From Methanobrevibacter sp. (GTDB taxonomy: Archaea; Methanobacteriota; Methanobacteria; Methanobacteriales; Methanobacteriaceae): DNA of 20,382 nt. The position numbers and the translations under genes are program-made. Shown here in pieces: positions 6,890-17,608 of this stretch (within the stretch, counting starts at the first letter, position 1; each line of letters begins with the position of its first letter). A model generated the notes under the pieces. It worked only from the letters and a program-made list of their open reading frames with translations. It was not told the DNA's origin and made no database searches. The stretch lies in NCBI GenBank assembly GCA_017652345.1, contig JAGCBE010000323.1, positions 1 to 20,382 on the forward strand, given 5' to 3'.

Positions 6890-6890
6890 T
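6861..6890 (+). promoter_or_regulatory. Sigma70-like promoter inside last early gene
   Basis: TTGAGC at 6861-6866 and TATAAT at 6885-6890 are 18 bp apart. It is the only place among the promoter candidates where a near-consensus -35 is seen. No reading frame follows it, so it would produce non-coding RNA starting near 6897. Confidence 0.5.
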
Positions 6891-6896
6891 ATAAGT

Positions 6897-7065
6897 ATCG
6901 GTAGAACGCTTAAAGTCCGATTAACAAACAAAAGCGGAACAAATTTTTTATTTCAATTTTTAAAGAACTCAAGCATAATGTTGTAAATCCTTTTTTACAT
7001 ATAAAAAATACTTCCAATTTTAAATAATAACCAGTCCGTCAGAAATGATGAGACTGGATTTTTTT
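6897..7065 (+). ncRNA. Candidate structured non-coding RNA, about 170 nt
   Basis: The stretch between the last early gene and the convergent terminator has no open frame with a start worth keeping (ATG 6979 is followed at once by TTG TAA). A promoter lies just upstream. The predicted 5' end carries ATCGG (6897-6901) pairing with CCGAT (6917-6921), and the loop bases CGCTT (6907-6911) can pair with AAGCG (6932-6936), an H-type pseudoknot. The rest is AU-rich up to the strong terminator hairpin. It may instead be only a long 3' untranslated tail of the early operon. Confidence 0.4.
7031..7065 (+). terminator. Rho-independent terminator with GNRA loop
   Basis: CCAGTC (7031-7036) pairs with GACTGG (7052-7057). 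Inside, CGTCA pairs with TGATG (one G-U pair) around a GAAA tetraloop, with one bulged A. Seven T follow at 7059-7065. It ends the rightward early transcript and the RNA candidate. Confidence 0.9.
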
Positions 7066-7070
7066 ACATA

Positions 7071-7096
7071 AAAAAACATCCTATAAGATAGGACGT
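7071..7096 (-). terminator. Rho-independent terminator of the late operon
   Basis: On the minus strand TCCTAT (7084-7079 when read from its complement) and ATAGGA form a perfect 6-bp hairpin with a 3-nt loop (7079-7093). A short ATG follows and then a run of T made by the A tract 7071-7076. It lies about 50 nt after the last leftward stop and faces the rightward terminator. Confidence 0.75.
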
Positions 7097-7144
7097 CATT
7101 TTATGGTTTATACCCTCCCCGGGTCGAACACATATATTATAGCA

Positions 7145-7438
7145 CTATTTATTCATTAAACTATATAATGTTGCTTGTTTTTTATTCAATGCCAACATAG
7201 TAGTTTTTGTTTGAATTTGTTTTGCTTTTTGAGTTAGGTATTCTTTTTGTTTAGGGTCATTAGTATTTTCTGCTAAGCCGTTCACTAATTGTAATTCCTC
7301 ATTCAAAATGTTAAGCAAGTTTTGATTTGCTTTTTTCTTTCCAAAGTATAAAATTACACCATGACTAGAAACCGCAGTAAAAAATGTTAACACCGCAATG
7401 ATTAATCCTGCTAATGCTTCAGGAGTTAACTCTTTCAT
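7145..7438 (-). CDS. Small membrane-anchored coiled-coil protein, holin-like
   Basis: A 97-residue protein. I start at the second ATG because AAAGGAGG lies 5 nt before it; an ATG at 7453 lies upstream of that site and would be translated through it. Residues 6-29 (PEALAGLIIAVLTFFTAVSS and on) form one membrane span, followed by basic KKK and a long charged helix. One span plus a charged cytoplasmic tail is a common holin shape, which would make holes in the host membrane at the end of infection, but similar shapes exist in other proteins. It has its own extended -10 promoter at 7469, so it can be made separately from the late operon. Confidence 0.6.
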   Translation of the reverse strand: MKELTPEALAGLIIAVLTFFTAVSSHGVILYFGKKKANQNLLNILNEELQLVNGLAENTNDPKQKEYLTQKAKQIQTKTTMLALNKKQATLYSLMNK

Positions 7439-7468
7439 TTGTCCTCCTTTCATTAAATCATATGTTAG

Positions 7469-7477
7469 ATTATAACA
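7469..7477 (-). promoter_or_regulatory. Extended -10 promoter (TGTTATAAT) for holin-like gene
   Basis: Read on the minus strand, TG-T-TATAAT lies about 30 nt before the ATG at 7438, leaving a short leader with the ribosome site. The surrounding 16 bases GAGTGTTATAATCTAA differ at only one position from the promoter at 20242-20257, so both look like members of a late class. Confidence 0.65.
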
Positions 7478-7509
7478 CTCAGCGATTATAAATACGAGAT
7501 AATCAATGC

Positions 7510-7752
7510 TTAAAGTGGGTCAGTTTCACATGCTCTTTTTGCTATCAAATGTTGCTTATGATTTACGCGTGCTTTATGAATGGCTTTAAACGTTAAATAA
7601 ACTAGCATAGGGCCCCCTAAAATAAAGAATGCTATCAATCATACTATGGCGAAAATTAAGAAGCAAATAACAATGCTAAATCAAGCACAGAACTTACATA
7701 ACTTAGCCAGATTACTATCCTCTTTTGTAATCGTTAAATTTTCTTTAATCAT
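7510..7752 (-). CDS. Small membrane protein with two spans, 80 aa
   Basis: ATG 7752 lies within the end of the connector/fibre-like gene (8-nt overlap). After an N-terminal soluble part, residues 22-56 are strongly hydrophobic (WFSIVICFLIFAIVWLIAFF, a Gly-Gly-Pro turn, then MLVYLTF), which would make two closely spaced membrane spans, followed by a basic tail KARVNHKQHLIAKRA. Two TGA codons read as Trp in the first span. Two-span small proteins of late phage operons are often holins or antiholins. It and the protein at 7145 could be a pair. Confidence 0.65.
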
Positions 7753-8851
7753 TTAATGTTGTTGTCTCCAATAAAATAACAAAGCCTTGTAGCATTAAAC
7801 TATATGTGCCGCTTGTGGATGGATTCGAGATTGTAAATGATATGCTGGGAGTTGGGGTTATCATAGCAAACGTATAATTTCATGTTGGATAAGATGTTGC
7901 CACATTTCAATTATTGCTAGTAATACCGTTTGGTTGTAAGATACAACTTGACGCATTTCTTAACCATCCATCCCCCGTCATTGTTGGTTCTAAATGTAAT
8001 CCGTTCATACCGTTGCTGTTGCTAAACGTAAGAGTAAGCGTAAGTTGTGTGCTAGTGCTTGTTGTGATTTCACATTCCATAGTTAAACTATCAACGCTAC
8101 AATTACTTAATAACACTTCTGAAGTATTAAAATCAACTTCAATAACTAAAGGGTAATATTGTCAATATGAGATAGTTTGCGAAGTTAAATCCGGGATGAT
8201 GGTTGGGTTTCCATTAGAACTTGTATAATTGCTTAAGATTTGTCCGAATTGTTGGAGCGATTGATAAATGCTACTTAGGGTTCCGTCTTGTCCTATTATA
8301 GTATTGCTAGGAAGCGATATAGACCCGTTAAAATTGATGTTAGCATTTTGTAGGGCTTGAACTATCTTAAACAGCATTCCTTGCGTTAAAACGTCATTAT
8401 TTGAATTATTAGGAATACTTGGTAATGTTGCTTGCGTAAAACTTCCGCTTTGATACAATCCCAACAAAATTAATTTGTCTCTTATATCATTTCTTAAACC
8501 GATTACGTTGGAGTTGTCCGTACTAAAATTATTTGTTCCGTTTACATTTCCCGTATATTGATTGTGTAGGTTAATATATTCCCCGGTTTGAATTTTATAT
8601 AAAACGCATTCAGTTAAAACTGAGTATAATGTTGTTTCTTGCGTAGTGTCTTTAAAAGTTATTTGACCGTTAGGGTTGAATGTTTGGTATAGTCTACCGT
8701 TTAACATCGCATTTAAAGACGTTTCCACGTTATTAATAATGTTAGGTAATACTTTTCTAACTCCGGCGTTTAAGATGTTGTTAGGAGTGCTATTAGACAA
8801 AAAATAATTGTCGGAGTATTGATTGAATAAATTAACGCTTAATATTGCCAT
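7745..8851 (-). CDS. Late structural protein, connector- or fibre-like, 368 aa
   Basis: Uninterrupted from ATG 8851 to TAA 7745-7747 once four TGA are read as Trp (such as SYWQYYP and NNWNVAT). The first 140 residues are helical (KVLPNIINNVETSLNAMLNG, then VLTECVLYKIQTGEYINL), a middle part is Asn/Ser-rich, and the last 150 form a beta-rich domain (LVIEVDFNTSEVLLSNCSVD, LTLTLTFSNSNG). A helical base with a beta C-terminus is the plan of attachment fibres and lower collar proteins of short-tailed phages. No enzyme motif. Its late position after capsid and tail genes fits an adsorption protein that touches the host surface. Identity is not certain. Confidence 0.55.
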
Positions 8852-9443
8852 AGTCTGCTGTATTAGATTTTGTATAGTTATTGGATTTGTTTATAGCGTC
8901 TTGAACGTGTGGATTTTGTACTCTTTCGGTTCATTTAATATTTTTAGTTTTTCTTTTATTTCCTTGTTGTAAAATGTCTGTTTTAGCATTTGTTAAGTTT
9001 GTTTGAGCGTTGTTTCTATCAATGGTAGAGTTGGTATATGCTTCGTAAGACTTAGCGTTGTGAGCTGATATGCCTTCCATTGTTTTATTATGTCTTTCTC
9101 TTTCTGTTTGAGCTCTATTGTTTTTAGCCATTTCAAACGCTAACTTTTGACCGAATTGCTTATTTTTATCTTTTCTTGCTTGTTGCTTTTCGAATAATTG
9201 CTTTTGTTTATAGTCTTTATTATCTTTGTGGATTGTCATTCTGTTAGTTTCCTTTGTGTTAAAGTTTTCTTGAGCTTGTTTATCTTGGGTTTGCTTATGC
9301 GTGAATTTATCGCGTGCTAATTGCTCGTGTTGCTGAGCTAGTTTTAACCTATCGCTTGCGTGCTTATGCGCCATGATACTATTAGCAATGCCATGAATTC
9401 CGCGAAATAAATTTAATTGTTCTCCGTTTTTCTGTGCTGCCAT
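8832..9443 (-). CDS. Highly charged coiled-coil protein, 203 aa
   Basis: ATG 9443 follows GGAGAAGCCTA and shares its A with the stop of the gene before. Residues 20-125 are nearly free of hydrophobics and full of Lys, Gln, Asn, Arg and His (KHASDRLKLAQQHEQLARDK, then KDNKDYKQKQLFEKQQARKD), predicted as one long helix or coiled coil. The C-terminal 50 residues are Asn/Thr-rich. One TGA Trp links the end to the rest. Such proteins in small phages and microviruses are internal or ejection proteins that leave the head with DNA, or DNA-binding core proteins. I infer a virion role from position only. Confidence 0.6.
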
Positions 9444-10237
9444 TAGGCTTCTCCTTTCAAAATTTTATTCATATATTTAATTATACCCTTATGGGTTTTT
9501 TGCTTCATAAATCTAAAGCCTTTTAATGTTCCCCGTTTATCCCCGGTTAGTCCTTTAGGAACCAATCACGCATACCAAAAGAAGTTTCACGCTCCCGCAA
9601 AGTAATTATTTTTTGTTAAGTACGTTAAAGGCATAAGAGACATTACGGCAATAATAGCATTGGGGATTTGATGGTATAAGTATGACGGACTTGGAATTGG
9701 GTCTCCGGGCTTCATTCCTTTTTTAAGTTTTTGAGGCTTTGAAGTATTAAAAGGTTTTTCCTTAATTCTCACCTTGTGTAAAAATGATATGTCAATATTT
9801 GACGTATGGTCCTTATTTTTTCAATGAATACGCATACGATAAATACAACGATCCGAATGCTTCTCGTCAATTAAATAACGTCATGCGTAAGGACTGGTAG
9901 TATTTCGTTTTCTCCATCATACGTTATTTTGCGTTGCTTGTAGGTTAAAACGCGCCTTTTTTCTTTCTCCGGGACTTATTCCAAACTTCTTTAATTGTTC
10001 GTCTATTGCCCGCATACTTAACTCTCTAACTTCTCCAATATGCGCCTTATTCACTCACTTCTTAATAAATTGGTGCTTATCAAAAAAGGAGGCTATTCCT
10101 TTCTGACGTAATCAGTGTTCTAGAATAGTCTCCCTTGCGGTTCTTTCACCTACTGCTTCAGCCATTTGACTGATTTCGTCGTCTCCTAAGCCGTCCGAGA
10201 TAGCGTCAATTAAGTCTGCTAATAATTCGGGGAACAT
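9443..10237 (-). CDS. Late protein with membrane-like segments, 264 aa
   Basis: The frame is whole only with TGA as Trp; it contains nine such codons and reads as unbroken fragments otherwise (for example NNVWWRKRNTTSPYAWRYL). ATG 10237 shares its A with the capsid stop. The N-terminus is acidic (LADLIDAISDGLGDDEISQM), then a basic helical region (RAIDEQLKKFGISPGERKK), then two hydrophobic stretches around residues 192-208 (PNAIIAVMSLMPLTYL) and 213-227 (AGAWNFFWYAWLV), and a basic end. A protein with a soluble head and two hydrophobic segments following the capsid gene may be a head-completion or DNA-injection protein that enters the host membrane. No known family recognised. Confidence 0.55.
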
Positions 10238-12003
10238 TATGAAACTGTTGGAGCGTCGTTTGGATAAGAGAATGTTGGTTGAACTTCGGTATATGCTAAT
10301 TGAACGTTTCCGATTTTTTGAACGTCCATAAGAGTTTGAGTTTGGTTAGTTATAGAGTTTGTAAAGATTGTGCCTAAACCTCTAAGACTTCTTGTTTGTA
10401 AAACGTTTCCAAGCATTCAAGTACCTGGTAATGGACTTTGAGTTGTTTCACTCTCATATAAGTCTTCTGGGTCTGTTGAAAGGTTTAAGCCTTGATTGTA
10501 ATCTCAATTTCAAACATTATACTGCATACCTGGTTCTCATGATTGTAAGATAGTTTGAGATTGGATAATATCGTCTATTAATTGATTTAAATTAATTTCA
10601 TAGTTAACAGTGTATTGTATTCCGTTTGCTATCTTAGTTGCTGTATAAGTAGGGTTTTCTTGTTCTTGATAGTAATCTGATAAAGTGCTAGTAGTTCCGG
10701 TTTGTAAGTCGTTTAATGTTGCTATTCAATCGTGAGCTGCGCTAGTACTTGCTGCTTGTGAAGTAGAAGTAATATTAATATATGCTTTACTATCAATTAA
10801 CGCAAAATTGGTTGCTGCTAATACTGGCTTATGAACTTGTCCTCAACCTCATACCCCACCTAATCTATATCATGTTTTAGAGTTTCCGGTATTGTATGGA
10901 ATGAATGGAACGTAAGGGGTTGTATATTGTTCGATACTGCCTTCATGTGAAATATAACCAACCACATTCTTTAAATAACTAAATGCGCTGGTCACGTTGT
11001 TAATACCATATCCTAATGGACTACCGTTATTGCTTCCGCTAACTGCGCCAGCTTGGGTGACCAATGGAATATTATTTTGAAAGAATGGTACGGTTCCTGT
11101 ATCGGTTAAAACAACGTTTAATCATTGAGAAACAGTAGCACCTTGATATGATTTATTATTAATAATATTCATGTTGGTTTCTGTAGGTCATCCAAGGTTG
11201 ATTGCTTCAGCTAGATTACTTCTCATATAGTAAGAACAATCGATATGAACTTTATTAATATCATAACCAATAGCGAACATGTTAACACTTAAAGGTAATG
11301 ACATCATAAATTTACTTAACATTCCTAATTCGTATTTTAAGTATTCTTTACCTTGTCCTACTAATTGCGCTGATGTTGACATTTTGCAGGGTTGTTGTGT
11401 GTTTCATAAAATCTTACACATTCCCCCGGCAGCATTATTAGGGTCTTCTGGATTGTAAACCACATTATCGCCTAAGAAATCCACCATAAAGAATTGTCCG
11501 GTGGCTAATGAGAACATTACTGCTTCTAATGCTGATAATTGCGCCTTAACAATTTGAATACTTTTACTATATGAATTTAATAATAAGTCTTGGAATTGGT
11601 TTTTGAATTCGTCTGCTCCTTGTAAATCCAACATTGAGGTCACTCAAAAGTTAGTTTGTAAGTATAAAATTGGAGTTCCGAATACTTGGAACGCTGTGGT
11701 AAAACTTCTATTACCAAGGTCTGATGGAGAATAGTTAGAAACTGGAACTGCTGCTGCTGTTCATGCGTATGGTATGGTTCCTGTGTTTGCTACTTCTAAG
11801 GTTCTTAATGCCTTGGTAAATCATGCGGAATTATAAGAGTTTTCGCATATTTGAACTTTGGAGATTTTATCGATATATTGCGCGTAGGATAAAGTTCCGT
11901 ATGCGGTACTTGTAATTGTAGAATAATTAAAGACCGTAGCAGCGGGAATTTGCCCTGTTGTTTGCGTATACGCGTTGCTAAATTGTGATTGATTAATAGC
12001 CAT
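10237..12003 (-). CDS. Probable major capsid protein, 588 aa
   Basis: A long late structural protein directly downstream of the scaffold-like gene (shared TAATG), the usual place of the major capsid gene. It is open throughout with TGA as Trp (YNSAW, TNFWVTSML, NLGWPTET). The composition is that of a shell protein: even, uncharged, rich in Asn, Thr, Ser and Gly, with long beta-like and Asn-rich loops and one helical block (SKSIQIVKAQLSALEAVMFS, residues about 145-165). No signal peptide, membrane span or enzyme motif. It is larger than HK97-type capsid proteins of other small podoviruses. A tail or connector identity cannot be excluded without structure prediction. Confidence 0.55.
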
Positions 12004-12368
12004 TATTTAACTTCACCATCCTCTTTAACGTCAAAACTAAATGCGTCATAAGGATTGCTTGAGGTTTCCTTTCATTTCTTTTCTAATTCGTCTAGTCTTG
12101 AGACCAAACTGTTATATTCGTCTCTGCTTGGATATCTTTGATCCAAATCGGAGTAGTCTTGTTTTAATGCTTTATAGTCTTTTGCTTCTTGGTCGTTTAA
12201 GCGTTCGGACTTTTCAGCGTCGTCTCTGATAGTTTTTTCTCTATCATTTGTATCCTTGGAGGCGTCGACTTTATAATCTTTATCCTCCTCCTTGGATACG
12301 GTTTCCGCCTTTTCCGCGTCTTTCTTGATGTCGGTTTTTTCGGCGTCTATTTTTTCTTGTGTATCCAT
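12003..12368 (-). CDS. Scaffold-like charged coiled-coil protein, 121 aa
   Basis: ATG 12368 has AGAAAGGA upstream; the stop TAA 12003-12005 shares an A with the capsid start. The product is almost wholly Lys, Glu, Asp and Arg helix (IDAEKTDIKKDAEKAETVSK, then DREKTIRDDAEKSERLNDQE) with heptad spacing. After the only TGA Trp it ends in FSFDVKEDGEVK. Short, highly charged helical proteins right before a capsid gene are scaffolds that shape the empty head and leave before or during DNA filling. Identity rests on position and composition. Confidence 0.65.
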
Positions 12369-12393
12369 TAAATAGTCCTTTCTAAGTTATATA

Positions 12394-15300
12394 TTATTGT
12401 AATACTATCATAACTAAATTAAATGTTTTTCCACCATAAATTGAAGTTGGAGAACTAGGAAAACTATTACCGCTACCAACTCCTCATAATTGAATTTGAT
12501 AAGCAGCGGTTAACCCAACTGGGCCTTTACTATCATATAAATTACCAACTCCATCCGTAAATCGAACTTCACTTCATGGTACGCTGTCATTTAATCCTGG
12601 TTGTTCCACGCAAATCATATTAACACATCCCCCGCCATTTAAAACTGTAGTGGTGCTAAATAACCCAATGCCATTAATATCACTTGGTCCTCATGCTCCA
12701 TCAGGATCGGGATTAGTTAAGTTGTAATTGCTAGGAAATGAACTTTGTAAGTATCCGTAAAGGTTTCAATCTTTAACCGGAGAATTAGCCCCATAACTTA
12801 AAATATGCGTGTTCGTTCCATCATAAATTAAAATAAATCTGCTATCTGTCGGTAAATTGCTTGGAATAGGTATTTGGTTAATTTGTTCTTGCGTCATAGT
12901 AGTAGGAACCAAACAATAATAATTATTATAAGAAGTATTGGCTTTGTATTGTCATTGGTTTAATGCTTCAGAAATCATATACTCAATATTAAAAATTAAA
13001 TGTATTGTTTCATAATAAACCGTATCGCCCATACAGCAGCATTGTCCGGTATATGGTGGTCCGTCTTGGTTTCCAGTAATAGAGAAATTCATAAATAAAC
13101 AATTGCTTATTAATTCCGTTCCGCTCAAATATCCATTGGTTAAGGTTTGACTTGATTGTTGGCATTGATTAATATAACTTCCATTATCAAAGTTAACTAG
13201 GGGGTTTGTTTGTCAATCTCAATAAGTAGAGTTTCCTTGATTCCACGCATTCCCTGCTTGTCAGGTATTTTGTGGAGATACAGTAAACCATTCCCCAATA
13301 GGGCAACTTCAATTTTTAATATATTGTTCCCCAATAGCATTATCTTTAACGTTGTATTCGTCATATGCTTGATTACTTGTTAAATTAGCATTAAACTTTC
13401 CGCCGTAATTGCTTTTTAAGGTTTCACCACTATTTCAATGTTGGCTATTTGTAGTAAAGGTTATTCCTTGAATGCTAGAAGTTGACAATAATCCATAAGT
13501 TCCCCTAGTTGCTCCGGATGGCAAAGTATATTGTGGCACGTCATTAGTACTTACTATATTAGGTAATGGAGCATATTGAAGTGAAAGATAAGGACTTACA
13601 TTAGTAGCAAAAGAAGTATTATATTTATCATAAACATAATAATCAAAATCATTATCAATATAAGAGTTATTTTTCATTACTTTAGCATTATTAGCAACTC
13701 ACTCTTCCCCTACGGTTTCTAACTTATTACCACTTCTTTTTAAGTAAGTAATATGTAAGTTTGATTGTCCTAATTCCTTAACGTTAATTTCGTCGATAAT
13801 ATAAGAATATCCATTTAAATTTGCGGTTGGTTCTTTGAAAAAAACAAAAGAATTAGCCGGGGTATAAAATTCTCCTGCACTTTGGTCTGACGCTATAGTA
13901 TTCGGCATTCCAGAAACTTTACCATAACCTACATATGCGGTCTCACAAATATAATATAAAGTTGCCATATTCATTTTGCCTCATGACGCAGTGGTATAAA
14001 TAAAATTATTTGTAGTTGCGTTAACACTAGTACTTATATAACTATCTGTTAAAGAAAATTGAAGCCCACTCATATATTGAAGTTGACCCACTGCGGTGTT
14101 GTTATCGTATGAATTGTTAAAGATGTCTAAAGGTACGGCGTTATAGTTGTTTCCGCTTGGATCTAGATATGCTTGAAATAATGGTAATAAACTTGACGGA
14201 ATGAAAAGATTATAAGTTCTTGAAGCAGTATTCATAAAGAATTTAGCAACCCCAGGAGTATAGCCAACAATCTTATCCGCAATACCACTCATTCAGTTAG
14301 CAATCATATTTAAAAATCCACCTTGTCCCCGGTTAGTGTTTGTATAAACTATACCGTCTCGGTAATTGATTTCTAACATATGAACGTTTTTCATAGACAT
14401 CGAATTTAAGACGAAAGCAACATTCGGAAGTATAAAACTACCCCCTTGTATTGTTCCGTTGCTTAAACCCGTTAAAAATGTGATTTCGGATGTTTGTTGC
14501 GTATCAGGAGTATATCCCATACTAAAAACATCAGCAACTGTCGCCACCGCATTATTCAATAATCCGGGAGTATTTATAAGTGCTTTATAAGTGTTGTTTG
14601 CTAATCAAGAACATAAATTAGTAAATCTAAAATCTCATGTTCCAATGCTACAACCATTTGCTCCATAAACATAAAAGCCTATTCCTTGGTCTGAAGACCC
14701 TATTGGTTGTCATGTTTGAGATTGTAAAACATCTAAACTTCAATTTTTCTTATTCGAAAACATCACCGTTTGTAAATTACATGAACCTCATGAATAATAA
14801 CCGTTTTGGTTAGGAGATATATTGGACCATGTTTCATTTACAATTTCGCTGTTGCTAGTATCTAAAATTGTCTTAATTGAATTAAATAAAGCGTCATTAG
14901 CAGTTCCACCAGGAGTTCCAGCAAATGCTAATCCCCCTTGATATGTAAAGTTTTGTATAGGGTTATAAATTTCCTTGGTTTGCTTTCAACTTCCCCATAA
15001 TTGCTCTGAAACTATCACCATATTCATAGCCAAACAATAAGACGAATGAACTAATGAATGCTTGGTGACGATATTATCGTTTATTGGTGCTTCAAAACTT
15101 AAAGGTAGCAAATATCTATCGGGTTGGTTTGTTCTTGTTAAAACGCCGTTTTGTTCTTGAAATGCCACATAAGGATGACCATAAATTAAAGTTCCTAAAT
15201 GCGCTACTAAAGAATTATTTTTAATACATACACTATCAACTCCCGCTTGAGATTTCAAAATAAAGTTAGGGTTAAGAATTGTTTTAATTTCCCCGTTCTC

Positions 15301-16122
15301 TATGATTTCTTGTGGGAATGCGTAAGCGTCGTTTGGTGCTCCAAATTTGACGTAGGTAAGAATAGAATAAGACGAAGTATTAAAGTATTGGTTAATGCTT
15401 TGGAATTGAATGTCAGCTCATTGAAAAGCACCGTCGGGTCGATAATGCGGAGTGACCCCGGTAATTCTTAAAGCAATCGGGCATGGATAGCGAATATCAA
15501 TAATATAATAAATGAATTCGTTTATTTCTTGAAATGTAGGACATCACTCATTAGAAAAACACGAGTAATTATAAACCATTTCATATATGCCACATTCCAC
15601 GTTATCAAGCTGGTGCGTATAGGTATGATTAGGAGCGTATGAGAAATCAATTACTCCGACGTTCTTTCATGGGTTTTGTTGTTCCATATCGGAGAAACTT
15701 TCCAATCCAACTTTGGCATTATTCATTGATTTAGCGGTTAAAGGATTGGCGAACATGTTAGGTACTCAATGGCCGTTTGTATCTTGCGCTGCGTTAATGG
15801 TTTCAGTAATGGTTCCATCCGCATTCATAGTAGCATTCATAACCCCAAATCAATAAGCAATGATTGGTCTATTTCCCGAATAAATCAAAGATAGATCCGT
15901 ATATGCTCCATATGGTATATTGGTGACCGTTCCTTGTTCGATGTCAGGATAAGTACTTCCCGGAGTTGTTCCTAATCCCTCCAATCCACGATTGCTTAAA
16001 TAATTAAATCCGCTAACGACTTTAAAAGGATAAACCCTTATAGGTTCTCCTATGACTTGTTGGACATCGTCTTGAACGTTTGCTGTATTCGTTCTTGCTT
16101 GATTATTTGCGTAATTATTCAT
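12394..16122 (-). CDS. Very large tail or adsorption protein, 1242 aa
   Basis: The longest gene, open across 3.7 kb with some twenty-five TGA codons as Trp; I checked it row by row. AAGGAAAC precedes ATG 16122, which overlaps the portal stop by 8 nt. The protein is rich in Asn, Ser, Gly, Tyr and Trp, with beta-strand character throughout, almost no coiled coil and no membrane span. A Cys run (GQCCCMGDT) lies near residue 1045. One giant beta-rich protein between portal and scaffold, and no tape-measure gene, is what a short tail would need: a tail knob, tube or host-attachment piece (compare the single large tail proteins of phi29- and P68-like phages). Assignment to a named family is not possible by eye. 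Confidence 0.6.
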
Positions 16123-17608
16123 TGATAGTGTTTCCTTGTTCTACTCCGCCCGCTGTATCTTGTGGGCTACTCATTGCTGGGCTTTCTTGTTCCATCATTT
16201 GTTGCTGCTTATCCATTTCCAAACTCATAAGTTCGTCTTGGAGTTCTTGGTCGGTCATGTTTGGATTTAGTTTTCTTATTGCCAACTCCTTACTCATTAA
16301 TCCCATTTGGTAAATTTGTAAGATGTTTTGAACTTCCACCGGACTTAATCCCCCTCTTTGGTTATCAATCTTGATTTCGAAATATTCCTGGAATGTTTGT
16401 CCGAAAGTATAAAATAGCGCTTCGCATATTGCTTCTTTCATTTGCTTTTTATATCATTCCGTAAGAATAATAAGGTTTTCTCTTTCACTTACTGCTCTTT
16501 GTAAGTTTTCTGTGGCTGTGCTTTCACGTGTAGCACTTTCTCCGAACAAATCAAAACCAACGACTAATTTAAATCCCACATCCATTCAATCCTTAAGGTT
16601 TTGGATTTCAACGCTTCCGTTAAATGTGCTTGGTTGTTGGGTCACTTGTTGTCCGTCTCCTGTGGTAAATTGTAAACTTCTAGCGGTTGTAAATGTTCCC
16701 CCTGGTTTTAATGTTTTATCCGTTGTACTTGACATATCTGATACGGGCATTAATTGCGGGTCTAGATTACCAATTATTCTTGTAATGTTAACTTCTTGCT
16801 CTTGGTATGCTCTTTCTAATGCGGACGGAATTAAAAAACCAATGGAATATAAGAACCACATGTCCGAGTTTTGAACTTCGTTTTTATATCCTAAAGTAAA
16901 TTGTCTATTTCTAAAGACATAAAAAGGAGCGTGATCGTTATTCACATAAGGTCAAAGTTTCTTTTTTGTTTGTTCTTTCTTGTCAAAGTATCACAAATCA
17001 TTATAGCGAATGGTTTTACCCAAGAGTTTTTCGCTGTTAAAGAAATTCATAGGCTCATTAATGCCAATATCTAAGCCTCATGACCCAATCATAAATACCG
17101 TAGCATTTGGACCTGTAAAATTCAAGATGTTAAACTTTTCTTTGTCTTTGGAGAATAACGCAATATTAGGAGTTTTAAATCTTTGCGTGTTTAAGCATGT
17201 TTGAAAAGCAATTACATTAACTTTATTAGTTGCTGTGTCAAAGTTTCATTGGTCGTAAATGCTAGGGAATGGATTAACGAAAATATAGGTTTTTGCTTCT
17301 TGCTTGTATGCCACTCTTTCAATGTCAATTACTGCGTATCCATTCATGCTTGCTTGCTGAATAGCATTTTGAAATAAACTTAGCAATGGCAAACTATTCA
17401 AAAAGACCTTAACATCTCCCCTAATGTTTTCACTATAAACAAACTTAGCATTTTGAACTAAAATATGCGCTTTCTTTTCCGCAAAGATAGACATGAAGTC
17501 AACCCACGGAAACTTCATTATTGGACGACCAATTAATCCTTGATAGTTTAGTAAGTCCCCCGTTCAGAATGTTGCGGGATTGTTTAAGTAATCTAGTTTA
17601 TCCGACAT
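16115..17608 (-). CDS. Portal protein, 497 aa
   Basis: The ring at the head vertex through which DNA is packaged and ejected. ATG 17608 follows AAGGAGAAATCA. Reading six TGA as Trp joins four short open stretches. Features: a helical N-terminus, DFMSIFAEKKAHILVQNAKF, then SLFQNAIQQASMNGYAVIDI (the helix-strand step seen in portal cores), MIGSWGLDIGINEPMNFF, a helical RENLIILTEWYKKQMKEAIC, and a Gln/Met-rich helical C-terminus (DQELQDELMSLEMDKQQQMM) typical of portal tails. Length fits portals of small phages (310-530 residues). The position two genes after the large terminase gives most of the support. Confidence 0.75.

Noticed and set aside
7111..7140. GTTCGAC on the minus strand next to CCCGGGG, like a tRNA T-arm or an attachment site
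   Set aside because: The five-base stem around the loop cannot be formed and no acceptor or anticodon arm is present; no integrase is seen.
9813..9884. 23-residue frame MTLFNWREAF... and a neighbouring frame inside 9871-9960
   Set aside because: Both lie within the 264-aa gene once TGA is read as Trp; the larger frame is open throughout and joins its neighbours at TAATG.
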